A DNA stretch of 32,699 nt from an uncultured Atopobium sp. GTDB taxonomy: Bacteria; Actinomycetota; Coriobacteriia; Coriobacteriales; Atopobiaceae. The stretch covers positions 1-32,699 of the forward strand of contig CAMPCT010000004.1 of the NCBI GenBank assembly GCA_946647055.1. The letters are read 5' to 3'. Shown one piece after another: positions 9,646 to 17,252 of the stretch (position 1 is its first letter; the number at the start of each line of letters is the position of its first letter). Below the pieces are notes generated by a model. It was not told the origin of the DNA, did not search any database, and saw only the letters and a list, made by a program, of their open reading frames with translations. The translations under genes were made by a program, and so were the position numbers.

Positions 9646-11865
9646 CTACGACAGGCTGATCACGCAGAAGCCCTGGTATTCCTTACCGTCGGCACCGTCG
9701 CCGTAACAGTCGACCTCGATGAAGCCAAAGTCGCAGTGCTTCGTGAGGTCGATGCGGACGACGACGCTGCCGTCCTCCTGGATCGTCGAGCCATACCAGC
9801 GGACGTCGTCCTGGCCGTCATCGACGCTCCAGACGGGGAACGAGTAGGAGTCGTAGCTTGCGCCGTCCTGGGGGTGGAAGGTGACCTCGAGCACGGGGCC
9901 GTGGTCGCCTTCGACCGTCTGCGCGGTGAACACGCCCTCCTCGGCCACGTCCAGGAACGTGCCGGCGTCAATCGTGTCGAGGAAGCGGATGCCGATCTGG
10001 TCGGCCGGGCGCGGCGTCGGGTTGTCGATGAGCTCCTGGCTGACGTCGTCGCTCGTCAGCTCGATCTGCTCGGTGTCGTACCACTTGGAGAGGCTGTCGG
10101 ACATCCTCAGCCTGATGTCGAACGAGTAGGTGCCGGGCTCGTAGCCAAACAGGCTCAGGGGGAAGGACACCTGGCTGGTGCCGTCCTCGAGCTCGTTCAT
10201 GACGAAGTAGGTCTTGCGGTCCGACGTGGAGCTGGTGACGATGCCAAAGATGTAGTCGTAGTCCCAGCTCTCGCGCACGTTGTCCAGGATGGCGATGTCG
10301 ACGCAGCCGGTCTTGTCGTTGTAGGTCGCCTGGACGTTGCGCACCGCCTCCTCGCCCAACCTGTCGTCGAAGAAGCTCGTGCCCTGGGTGATCTGGGTGT
10401 CGAACTCCTCGAGGCCCAGTTCCTCGGCGAGGGTCGGGGTGGACGAGAAGAGGTTGGTGCCCAGGCCCAGGCGGTCGCCCTCGATGGTGGCGCCGAGCGA
10501 CGCCACGACCGTGGGGAAGTTGTCCATCGAGCAGTACACGCGCGTGTCCGTGGTCTGGCGCTCCGCGGCGGGGTTGATGAAGGTGGTGTAGATGCGACGG
10601 CCCACGCTCGGGTCCATGTCATCGGTGAAGTCGTGGTCCATCGTGCAGTGGTCGCCCACCACGACGATGGTCGTGTTCTCGTAGAAGTCCTGCTCCTGGC
10701 ACCAGCGGACGAAGTCGTAGGCCTGGCGGTTGGCGCAGGCGAAGGCGTTGGAGTAGCGGTCGCCGGGGAAGTCGTCCTCGCAGAGGCTGCAGATGTAGCC
10801 GTCCTCGGCGTGCGTGTCCACGGTGAGCATGGTCAGGTTGAAGGGCTCGCCCGCCTCGGCGAGCTCGAGCAGGTGCGCCTTGGCGTTGTCGTAGAGGATG
10901 TAGTCGTCGTAGCCCCACCAGTTGCGCGAGTAGTCCGCGGGGATCTCGCCTGCGGCAAGGGAGTAGTTGTAGTCCCAGAGGGTGAAGTCGCCGTGGTCGA
11001 CGAAGTACTTGTCGCGGTCGCCGAAGGCGGCGTCGGTGCCCAGCAGGAAGTAGTTGTGGTAGCCGGCGTCCTGCAGGACCTCTCCCAGCGTGGCGATGCC
11101 GGGGATGAAGCCCTCGGTGACCGAGAGGGTGCTGGCGCGCACCTTGAGGGGCAGGCCCGAGGTCTGGGCGAAGAGCCCGCCCATGGTGTAGGTGGCGCCA
11201 AAGAGGGCGTAGCCGCCGTTGAGGACGCCGTCCTCGCCGCTGAAGGTCTCGTTCTCGAGGCCCAGCTCGGTGAGCTCGGGGATGATGTTCTCGGGCTTGG
11301 CGCCGCCGTGCTCGGCGTCGGAGTAGGTCATCTCCATCGACTCGACGAAGAGGAAGATGAGGTTGCGTCGCTGCTCGGGGAAGGTTATCTGGACCTCGGC
11401 CGGGTCGGCGTAGTGCTCCTCGATGAAGGTCGACTCGGTCCCCTGGCTCTCGACGTACTCGCCCAGGCCGATGGTGTGGAAGAAGTAGGCGGCCGAGCCC
11501 GCGATGACGAGGACCGCGGCGAGGGCGGTGACCTTGCGCACGACCGAGAGGGCCTTGGGCGCCTTGCGCAGGGCGAGGCTCAGCACGACTGCCAGGGCGA
11601 TGGCCAGCGCGGCGAAGGGAACCGTGTGCATGAGGCCGCTGCGGATGGTCTCGGGGTTGGTGCCCGTCAGGTCGGCGCCCATCGTGTAGAGGAGCTCGTC
11701 CATGCGCAGGTTGCCCCAGTTGAGGAAGACCCAGTCGACGAGCCGGAACGTGAAGGCGGCAATGCCGAGCAGGACTGCCCATAGCACGACGAGGACGGCG
11801 TGCCCGACGCCCGTGCGCGTGGTTGCGGGGGTCGTGTCTGTGGTGGCCTTGAAGTGCTGTGCCAT
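9646..11865 (-). CDS. Membrane phosphoglycerol transferase, OpgB/MdoB-like sulfatase-fold enzyme (739 aa), copy A
   Basis: Predicted membrane enzyme of the LTA synthase/OpgB branch of the alkaline-phosphatase superfamily, which transfers phosphoglycerol from a lipid to a polymer outside the membrane. The N-terminus has about three hydrophobic helices (VLVVLWAVLLG, ALAIALAVVLSLAL, ALAAVLVIAGSA). Active-site residues visible are Glu175 in FLFVESMEM, candidate nucleophile Thr227 in YTMGGLFAQTSG, His352 in LTVDTHAEDGY, and Asp405-His406 in VVVGDHCTMDHD. The order and spacing of these motifs, and the later SMDN and LGLGTNLFS, resemble E. coli MdoB/OpgB more than LtaS. A C-terminal region of about 190 residues (beta-rich) is extra. 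The ATG at 11865 has GAGGAGG upstream. It lies 23 bp after its paralogue, in one operon. Substrate is inferred: glycerol-phosphate or a similar decoration of a surface glycan. Confidence 0.88.
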   Translation of the reverse strand: MAQHFKATTDTTPATTRTGVGHAVLVVLWAVLLGIAAFTFRLVDWVFLNWGNLRMDELLYTMGADLTGTNPETIRSGLMHTVPFAALAIALAVVLSLALRKAPKALSVVRKVTALAAVLVIAGSAAYFFHTIGLGEYVESQGTESTFIEEHYADPAEVQITFPEQRRNLIFLFVESMEMTYSDAEHGGAKPENIIPELTELGLENETFSGEDGVLNGGYALFGATYTMGGLFAQTSGLPLKVRASTLSVTEGFIPGIATLGEVLQDAGYHNYFLLGTDAAFGDRDKYFVDHGDFTLWDYNYSLAAGEIPADYSRNWWGYDDYILYDNAKAHLLELAEAGEPFNLTMLTVDTHAEDGYICSLCEDDFPGDRYSNAFACANRQAYDFVRWCQEQDFYENTTIVVVGDHCTMDHDFTDDMDPSVGRRIYTTFINPAAERQTTDTRVYCSMDNFPTVVASLGATIEGDRLGLGTNLFSSTPTLAEELGLEEFDTQITQGTSFFDDRLGEEAVRNVQATYNDKTGCVDIAILDNVRESWDYDYIFGIVTSSTSDRKTYFVMNELEDGTSQVSFPLSLFGYEPGTYSFDIRLRMSDSLSKWYDTEQIELTSDDVSQELIDNPTPRPADQIGIRFLDTIDAGTFLDVAEEGVFTAQTVEGDHGPVLEVTFHPQDGASYDSYSFPVWSVDDGQDDVRWYGSTIQEDGSVVVRIDLTKHCDFGFIEVDCYGDGADGKEYQGFCVISLS
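10663..11199. repeat. 537-bp identical tract, copy A (partner 12876-13412)
   Basis: Read side by side with an offset of 2213 bp, this stretch shows no differences from 12876-13412. Mismatches begin again just outside (10662 and 10660 on one side, 11200 on the other). It encodes the catalytic core from the YTMGG nucleophile region to just before GDHCTMDHD. The flanking parts of the two genes differ at many silent and coding positions. This looks like recent gene conversion between paralogues. Confidence 0.9.
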
Positions 11866-11888
11866 GTGCCGGCCTCCTCGTGTGCGGG

Positions 11889-14105
11889 TTACGAGAGGTT
11901 CATCACGCAGGTGCCCAGGAGGGTCTTCTCACCGCCGTTGTCACCGTAGACGTCAAACTCGACGATGCCCCACGTGCCGTGCTGGGACAGGTTGAGGCGC
12001 GTGCGGTAGGAGCCGTCCTCCTGGCGCTCGGAGCCGTACCAGACGATGTCGTCCTGGCCGTTCGACCAGCTCCAGGTGGGGAGGGCGAGGCTCTCGTACG
12101 AGGCGCCGTCGGCAGGCGTGTAGGTGACCTCGATGACGGGGCCGTCGTCGCCGTCGACCACCTGGGCGGAGAAGTCGCCCACGCCGGTGATCCTCGTCAT
12201 GTCGAGCGTGATGTCCTGTGCCGTGCGGGTCTCGTTGCCAATGCGATGGCCGATGCCGATGTTGGTCCAGGAGATCTCGACGTCCTGCGTGTTGAACCAC
12301 TTGGGCAGGCCGTCGGCCATCATCAGCCAGACCTCGCAGGTGTAGGTCCCGTCCTCGAAGTCGAACAGGTCCATGGGGACGGAGGCCCGGTAGACCCCGT
12401 CCTCCTCCTGGAGGGCGAACTGGACGAACTCCCCGGTCTCCGCCTGGGTGGTGGTGCCATAGACGAAGTCGTAGTTCCAGTCCTCGTTGATGTCACCCAG
12501 GACCGCGACGTCGATGCAGCCGGTCTTGTCGTTGTAGGTGACCTGCACGTCGCGGTTCGCCTCCTCGCCCAGGGCGCTGTCAAAGAAGGCGGTCTTCTTT
12601 GCGAGCTGTGCGTTGAGCTCGTCGCGGCCCATCTCCTCGGTGAGCGTGGGGGTGGTGGAGAAGAGGTTTGTGCCCAGGCCCAGGCGGTCGCCCTCGATGG
12701 TGGCGCCGAGCGCGGCGAGCACTGTGGGGAAGTTGTCCATGGAGCTGTACTGGCGGGCCCCGGTGCCCTGGCAGCTGACGGCGGGGTTGATGTAGGTGGT
12801 GTAGATGCGGCGCTCGAAGCCCTCGGCGATGTCGTCCGCATAGTCGTGGTCCATCGTGCAGTGGTCGCCCACGATGACGATGGTCGTGTTCTCGTAGAAG
12901 TCCTGCTCCTGGCACCAGCGGACGAAGTCGTAGGCCTGGCGGTTGGCGCAGGCGAAGGCGTTGGAGTAGCGGTCGCCGGGGAAGTCGTCCTCGCAGAGGC
13001 TGCAGATGTAGCCGTCCTCGGCGTGCGTGTCCACGGTGAGCATGGTCAGGTTGAAGGGCTCGCCCGCCTCGGCGAGCTCGAGCAGGTGCGCCTTGGCGTT
13101 GTCGTAGAGGATGTAGTCGTCGTAGCCCCACCAGTTGCGCGAGTAGTCCGCGGGGATCTCGCCTGCGGCAAGGGAGTAGTTGTAGTCCCAGAGGGTGAAG
13201 TCGCCGTGGTCGACGAAGTACTTGTCGCGGTCGCCGAAGGCGGCGTCGGTGCCCAGCAGGAAGTAGTTGTGGTAGCCGGCGTCCTGCAGGACCTCTCCCA
13301 GCGTGGCGATGCCGGGGATGAAGCCCTCGGTGACCGAGAGGGTGCTGGCGCGCACCTTGAGGGGCAGGCCCGAGGTCTGGGCGAAGAGCCCGCCCATGGT
13401 GTAGGTGGCGCCGTAGAGGGCGTAGCCGCCGTTGAGGACGCCCGAGTCTCCCGCGAAGGTCTCGTTTTCGAGGCCCAGCTCGGTGAGCTCGGGGATGACG
13501 TTCGCGGGCTTGCCGCCGCCATGCTCGGCATCCGAGAAGGACATCTCCATGGACTCGACGAAGAGGAAGATGAGGTTGCGCCGCTGCTCGGGGAAGGTGA
13601 TTTGGACCTCGTTGGGGTCGGCGTAGTGCTCCTCGATGAAGGTCGAGACGGTGCTCTGGTTCTCGACGTACTCGCCCAGGCCGATGGTGTGGAAGAAGTA
13701 GAATGCGGAGCCCGCGATGACGAGGACCGCGGCGACGGCGGTGAGCTTGCGCACCAGCGAGAGGGCCTTCGGCGCCTTGCGCAGAAGGACGCTGACGAGG
13801 ACGGCGACGGCGATGGCCGCGACCACGAAGGGGATGGTGTGGGCGAGGCCGCTGCGGATGGTCTCGGGGTTGGTGCCGCTGAGGTCTGCCGTCATGGTGT
13901 AGATGAGCTCGTCCATGCGCAGGTTGCCCCAGTTGAGGAAGACCCAGTCGACGAGGCGGAACGTGAAGGCCGCCACGCCGAGCAGGACCGCCCACAGCGC
14001 GACGAGCACGGCGTGGCCGAAGCCCTGCTTGGGCTCGGGAGACGCGGGGGCGGCGCCTGCGAAGTGCCTGCCCCTCGTGGTGTTGTCGTTGGCGCCCTTT
14101 GCCAT
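11889..14105 (-). CDS. Membrane phosphoglycerol transferase, OpgB/MdoB-like sulfatase-fold enzyme (738 aa), copy B
   Basis: Paralogue of the downstream 739-aa gene, with the same layout: N-terminal membrane helices, an extracytoplasmic phosphotransferase domain and a diverged C-terminal beta-rich region. Catalytic candidates are Glu184 (FLFVESMEMS), Thr236 (YTMGGLFAQTSG), His361 (VDTHAEDGY) and Asp414-His415 (IVGDHCTMDHD). The start was put at ATG 14105, nine bases after GGGGAGT, giving a protein matching the paralogue in length. An upstream in-frame start at 14159 would add a non-matching leader and lies inside the likely promoter. The central catalytic region is identical at DNA level to copy A over 537 bp, whereas the C-terminal 230 residues differ widely. 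The two copies may therefore differ in acceptor rather than chemistry. A minus-strand promoter candidate lies at 14148-14176. Confidence 0.87.
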   Translation of the reverse strand: MAKGANDNTTRGRHFAGAAPASPEPKQGFGHAVLVALWAVLLGVAAFTFRLVDWVFLNWGNLRMDELIYTMTADLSGTNPETIRSGLAHTIPFVVAAIAVAVLVSVLLRKAPKALSLVRKLTAVAAVLVIAGSAFYFFHTIGLGEYVENQSTVSTFIEEHYADPNEVQITFPEQRRNLIFLFVESMEMSFSDAEHGGGKPANVIPELTELGLENETFAGDSGVLNGGYALYGATYTMGGLFAQTSGLPLKVRASTLSVTEGFIPGIATLGEVLQDAGYHNYFLLGTDAAFGDRDKYFVDHGDFTLWDYNYSLAAGEIPADYSRNWWGYDDYILYDNAKAHLLELAEAGEPFNLTMLTVDTHAEDGYICSLCEDDFPGDRYSNAFACANRQAYDFVRWCQEQDFYENTTIVIVGDHCTMDHDYADDIAEGFERRIYTTYINPAVSCQGTGARQYSSMDNFPTVLAALGATIEGDRLGLGTNLFSTTPTLTEEMGRDELNAQLAKKTAFFDSALGEEANRDVQVTYNDKTGCIDVAVLGDINEDWNYDFVYGTTTQAETGEFVQFALQEEDGVYRASVPMDLFDFEDGTYTCEVWLMMADGLPKWFNTQDVEISWTNIGIGHRIGNETRTAQDITLDMTRITGVGDFSAQVVDGDDGPVIEVTYTPADGASYESLALPTWSWSNGQDDIVWYGSERQEDGSYRTRLNLSQHGTWGIVEFDVYGDNGGEKTLLGTCVMNLS
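12876..13412. repeat. 537-bp identical tract, copy B (partner 10663-11199)
   Basis: Second copy of the direct repeat, in the same orientation, inside the 738-aa paralogue. See the partner entry for the boundaries. Because the copies are direct repeats 2.2 kb apart, recombination between them would delete one gene's worth of DNA and leave a chimaeric single gene. Confidence 0.9.
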
Positions 14106-14147
14106 GTGCTCACTCCCCGGTGTGCCGTCGTGCGAAAGAAATGCGGT

Positions 14148-14176
14148 ATTTTGTCGCAATTTGATAATTATGTCAC
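14148..14176 (-). promoter_or_regulatory. Candidate sigma-70-type promoter for the two OpgB-like genes
   Basis: On the minus strand the -35 reads GTGACA (14176-14171) and the -10 reads CAAAAT (14153-14148), with a 17-base spacer. The matches to consensus are 5/6 and 4/6. It lies in an unusually AT-rich island in a GC-rich window and gives a leader of about 35-40 bases before the ATG at 14105. Confidence 0.5.
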
Positions 14177-14190
14177 TCTTACCTGCGGCT

Positions 14191-14205
14191 CAACGATAAT
14201 CGTTG
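14191..14205. promoter_or_regulatory. Perfect 15-bp palindrome, candidate operator between divergent genes
   Basis: CAACGAT-A-ATCGTTG is a perfect 7-1-7 inverted repeat in the 141-bp region between two divergently read phosphotransferase genes. It contains GATAAT (14195-14200), a 5/6 match to a plus-strand -10 box about 50 bases before the ATG at 14247. A bound repressor would block that promoter and sits close to the minus-strand -35. No regulator gene is in the window. Confidence 0.45.
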
Positions 14206-14246
14206 CGTACTACACGGTATCGCCCCATACAGGGAGAGGGTGTCCA

Positions 14247-15947
14247 ATGGCACAGAGGCAGGAAACGGGCTCGGGCGGCAAGCTCAAGGCCATCCTGCTC
14301 GTCACCACGGTGCTCAAGTACGGCCTCTCCCTCGCGCTGCTGGTCGCGGGCACCCGGGTCACGGGAACCGTCGAGTTCCTGCTCGCCGGCGTGCTCGAGG
14401 TCGTCGCCATTGCCATCCTCACCAACTGGCTGACCGGCCGCTTCGCACCGGCGGGATACCTCGTCAACGGCGCCCTCATGCTCGTGCTCAACTTCCAGGC
14501 CGCCATGCTGGTCTTCGCCTCCAGCTACGTCACCCCCATCATGCTCTCCAACCTCTTCAATCTGGAGGACCTTGCAGGGCAGGCCCAGACGTACACCGCG
14601 GCCGTCGCGGCGGTCGTGGTCGCGAGCCTGCTGCCCGTGACCGCGATTCGCGTGCCCGCGCTCGACAAGGCCGCCTACGGCATAGGCGTCGCGGCCCTGG
14701 TCGAGCTCGTGGCGCTGCTGGGGGTTGGCGTCTGGGCGGCGCCCATCGGGAGCGCCATCGACCTCAAGGGCAAGTGGGACCAGTACAACGCCTTCCTCGA
14801 GCAGTCCGCGGCCGCCGTGACGGAGGGCGGGGGCGCCGCCTCGCCCGAGATGGTCCAGGCGTACTACCGCGAGACCATCCCCAGCGGGCGAGAGAGGCCC
14901 GTGGGGCTTCCCGATCAGCCCAACGTCATCGTCATCTTCACCGAGGGGCTCTCGCAGAGCATCGTCGACGACGAGCGGGGCATCATGCCCAACGTCGCCC
15001 GCTACGAGGAGACGTCGCTCAGCTTCGTCAACTACTACAACCACACGGCGGCGACCTACCGCGGCGTCAACGGCCAGCTCTACTCGGGCTTCCAGCTGAA
15101 CGACTTCGATGCCAACTCCCTCATCTCGCTGCAGTCGATCCTCGATGACCGCGGTTACAGCACGACCTTCATCAACCCGGAGCCCGAGATGCCGGAGTGG
15201 TGCGAGTTCCTGGACCGCCTTGGCTTCCAGGAGGTCGTCTCCACGAGCTCGACGGGGACGTACTCCCTCAAGGGCAACAAGATGTCCGACTACGAGGCCT
15301 ACCAGACCCTGCAGGCCGTGGTGGAGGACGAGGCGCAGTCCGGGAATCCCTTCCTCGTATGCATCTACACCTTTGGCACCCATGCCACCTACGACTCCCC
15401 GGACGTCGTGTTTGGCAATGGCGCCGACCCCGAGGTCAACAAGTTCTACAACTGCGACTACCAGTTTGGCCAGTTCATGGACTGGTTCGAGCAGAGTGGC
15501 CTGGCAGACGACACCATCGTCGTGTTCACGGCGGACCACGCCACCTACCGCGACCTCGGGTTCATGGGCTCCTTTCCCTACTACGAGCGCGAGCACTACT
15601 TCCTGGATGCGATTCCCTGCTTCTTCTACTATGCCGGGGTCGAGGCCGAGCAGGTGGACGTGGGCGGCAGGAACTCGCTCGACTTCACGCCGACGCTCCT
15701 GGACTACCTCGACGTCAGCGCCCCCAACTGCTTCATGGGGGAGTCCCTCTTCCTCGACCCCAACCCGGTGGAGGCCCCCGAGGAGGGGCTCGTCCCCATG
15801 GACATGGTCTACTTCGACGGGATGGACGTCTCCACGACGTCTGGCTCCGACATCGACGTGATCAACGAGGATGCGGACGAGTACGACCTCTACATGGAGG
15901 AGATCATGGACTACGTGGCGGTGTCGCGAGTCCCCCTCGAGGCCTGA
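14247..15947 (+). CDS. LTA synthase-family membrane phosphotransferase (566 aa)
   Basis: Third sulfatase-fold membrane enzyme in the locus, only distantly related to the two OpgB-like copies. The N-terminus holds about five hydrophobic helices (for example AILLVTTVLKYGLSLALLV, FLLAGVLEVVAIAIL, VALLGVGVW). The extracytoplasmic domain starts near 225 with VIVIFTEGLSQ (Glu233). The nucleophile is probably Thr270 in HTAATYRGVNGQ (Thr267 is the alternative). Further metal or substrate residues are His379 in FGTHATYDS and Asp430-His431 in FTADHATY. The length is close to typical LtaS-type proteins, without a C-terminal extension. The start ATG has GGGAGAGGG at 14232-14240 upstream; longer in-frame starts would run through the divergent gene. 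The expected role is transfer of phosphoglycerol or a phosphoethanolamine-like group to a surface glycan or lipid; the exact substrate cannot be told. Confidence 0.88.
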   Translation: MAQRQETGSGGKLKAILLVTTVLKYGLSLALLVAGTRVTGTVEFLLAGVLEVVAIAILTNWLTGRFAPAGYLVNGALMLVLNFQAAMLVFASSYVTPIMLSNLFNLEDLAGQAQTYTAAVAAVVVASLLPVTAIRVPALDKAAYGIGVAALVELVALLGVGVWAAPIGSAIDLKGKWDQYNAFLEQSAAAVTEGGGAASPEMVQAYYRETIPSGRERPVGLPDQPNVIVIFTEGLSQSIVDDERGIMPNVARYEETSLSFVNYYNHTAATYRGVNGQLYSGFQLNDFDANSLISLQSILDDRGYSTTFINPEPEMPEWCEFLDRLGFQEVVSTSSTGTYSLKGNKMSDYEAYQTLQAVVEDEAQSGNPFLVCIYTFGTHATYDSPDVVFGNGADPEVNKFYNCDYQFGQFMDWFEQSGLADDTIVVFTADHATYRDLGFMGSFPYYEREHYFLDAIPCFFYYAGVEAEQVDVGGRNSLDFTPTLLDYLDVSAPNCFMGESLFLDPNPVEAPEEGLVPMDMVYFDGMDVSTTSGSDIDVINEDADEYDLYMEEIMDYVAVSRVPLEA

Positions 15948-16006
15948 CGGATCGCCAATGGCCGATAGTGAGCTTCAGAAGCCATTCAACCATTCCCCAG
16001 GACACT

Positions 16007-16012
16007 TATCAT
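16007..16012 (+). promoter_or_regulatory. Possible -10 box for the secreted 354-aa gene
   Basis: TATCAT (5/6 to consensus) lies about 40 bases upstream of the ATG at 16054, in the 106-bp gap after the LTA-synthase-like gene. The -35 candidates (ATTCAA or TTCAAC, 16-17 bases upstream) are weak. No terminator is visible in this gap, so read-through from upstream is also possible. Confidence 0.3.
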
Positions 16013-16053
16013 GAGAGGCTAGGACAGGCTTTTCAAGGAAGGATGGTGCTCGC

Positions 16054-17118
16054 ATGGGCAGGATGAGGTCGATGCTGGCTGGTCTTGTGGTGCTGCTGCT
16101 GGTCTTGGCGCTGACGCCGTTCCAGGCGCTGGCCGATGACGGCCCGCTCGACAGCGAGCAAGGCGCGGGGGACGAGGAGGTGCCGCTGGGCGTCATCGTA
16201 GATGGGGATTCCCCGGAGGAGCCGCTCGGAGAGACGACGGTGATAGACTCGCTCACGTTCTCAAGCATCGGAGCCGTGCTCGTTCCGGGACAGACCTATT
16301 CCTCCGAGGCGCGGGTGGACAAGGGCGATCCAAACTATTCCAACGTGACGATCGTCCACGAGTCCTGGGCGTTCAAGAACGGGCAGCCAACAAACATCCC
16401 CAGCGGGTACACCCCGGCTGGCGGTGGATACCCCTTCGATGGTCCCGACCCCAAGGAGCCAGTCATCTCCCCCGAGGAGATCGAGGCCGCTGGCTATCAG
16501 AACACGTGCTGGTATCGGCTGGTCATCAAGACGCTGCCTGGCTACGAGATCTCAAACACCATGACCCTCACCTATGCGGGCAAGACCTACCACGGACGGC
16601 TGATCTGGAGGAACGGGCGCGACTTCGTCCTCGTGTTCGACGACTTCACGACGAAGGTCGCCTATCCCGTCCCGCTCTACCGCATGTACAACACCAAGAC
16701 GAGCGAGCACCTCTGGACGCGCAACAAGAAGGAGTACGACTCCGCCGGTTCCGGTAGCTACGCCGACTGGAGGGCCGAGGGCGTGGCTTGGTATGCGCCT
16801 GCCTTTTCGGGGAAGCCGGTGTACCGCCTGTACAACACCAAGTCTGGCGACCATCACTACACCACGAGCGCTGCCGAGAAGGCCAGCCTGCTGTCCAGCG
16901 GGCAGTGGCGCGACGAGGGCGTCGCGTTCTACAGCGCCACCAAGTACGACACCAACACCATCAAGGTCTACCGCGTGTACAACGGTCGCCTCAAGCGCGG
17001 CCAGCACCACTACACCAAGTCCGCCACCGAGCGCGACAGTCTCGTGAAGAACAGCGGCTGGAAGGACGAGGGCGTGGGCTTCTACGGGTACTCCTCCGCC
17101 AAGCCCAAGACCGTGTAG
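16054..17118 (+). CDS. Secreted protein with three C-terminal DUF5648 repeats (354 aa)
   Basis: Exported protein of unknown function. The N-terminal signal peptide (MGRMRSML, hydrophobic AGLVVLLLVLALTPF, then QALA) is followed by an acidic linker and a region of about 150 residues (about 55-205) that I do not recognise. That region starts with DSLTFSSIGAVLVPGQTY and is rich in beta-type sequence. The last 140 residues are three DUF5648-type units (YRMYNTKTSEHLWT, YRLYNTKSGDHHYT, YRVYNGRLKRGQHHYT), almost the same module as in the C1 peptidase and the GH43 enzyme in this window. AAGGAAGG at 16035-16042 precedes the ATG with a rather long gap; ATG 16063 is an alternative start with the same signal peptide. 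A hairpin terminator follows. It may be a stand-alone binding protein of the same surface system. Confidence 0.85.
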   Translation: MGRMRSMLAGLVVLLLVLALTPFQALADDGPLDSEQGAGDEEVPLGVIVDGDSPEEPLGETTVIDSLTFSSIGAVLVPGQTYSSEARVDKGDPNYSNVTIVHESWAFKNGQPTNIPSGYTPAGGGYPFDGPDPKEPVISPEEIEAAGYQNTCWYRLVIKTLPGYEISNTMTLTYAGKTYHGRLIWRNGRDFVLVFDDFTTKVAYPVPLYRMYNTKTSEHLWTRNKKEYDSAGSGSYADWRAEGVAWYAPAFSGKPVYRLYNTKSGDHHYTTSAAEKASLLSSGQWRDEGVAFYSATKYDTNTIKVYRVYNGRLKRGQHHYTKSATERDSLVKNSGWKDEGVGFYGYSSAKPKTV

Positions 17119-17150
17119 GGCCTAAGCCGACGACCTAAAAGAGCAGGGAG

Positions 17151-17183
17151 GGGGACGGAGGGACGAAACCTCCGTCCCTTTGT
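17151..17183 (+). terminator. Hairpin terminator after the 354-aa secreted protein gene
   Basis: GGGACGGAGG (17152-17161) pairs perfectly with CCTCCGTCCC (17169-17178) around a 7-base loop, followed by TTTGT. The stem is strong and the T tract short, as is common in GC-rich genomes. It separates the DUF5648 gene from the L,D-transpeptidase gene. Confidence 0.7.
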
Positions 17184-17208
17184 CCCATCCTTGCGCCTGC
17201 CCTGCCCC

Positions 17209-17214
17209 TATACT
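17209..17214 (+). promoter_or_regulatory. Possible -10 box for the L,D-transpeptidase gene
   Basis: TATACT (5/6 to consensus) lies about 39 bases before the ATG at 17253 and just after the terminator hairpin. No good -35 at 16-18 bases is seen, so the call rests on position and the -10 alone. Confidence 0.35.
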
Positions 17215-17252
17215 GGTTCGTACATCTGCAGCGCGTCCAATGGAGACACAAC

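Noticed and set aside
9629..9649. GTAGGC/GCCTAC hairpin spanning the two convergent stop codons as a bidirectional terminator
   Set aside because: Only a 6-bp stem with a 9-base loop and no T tract on either strand; too weak to call.
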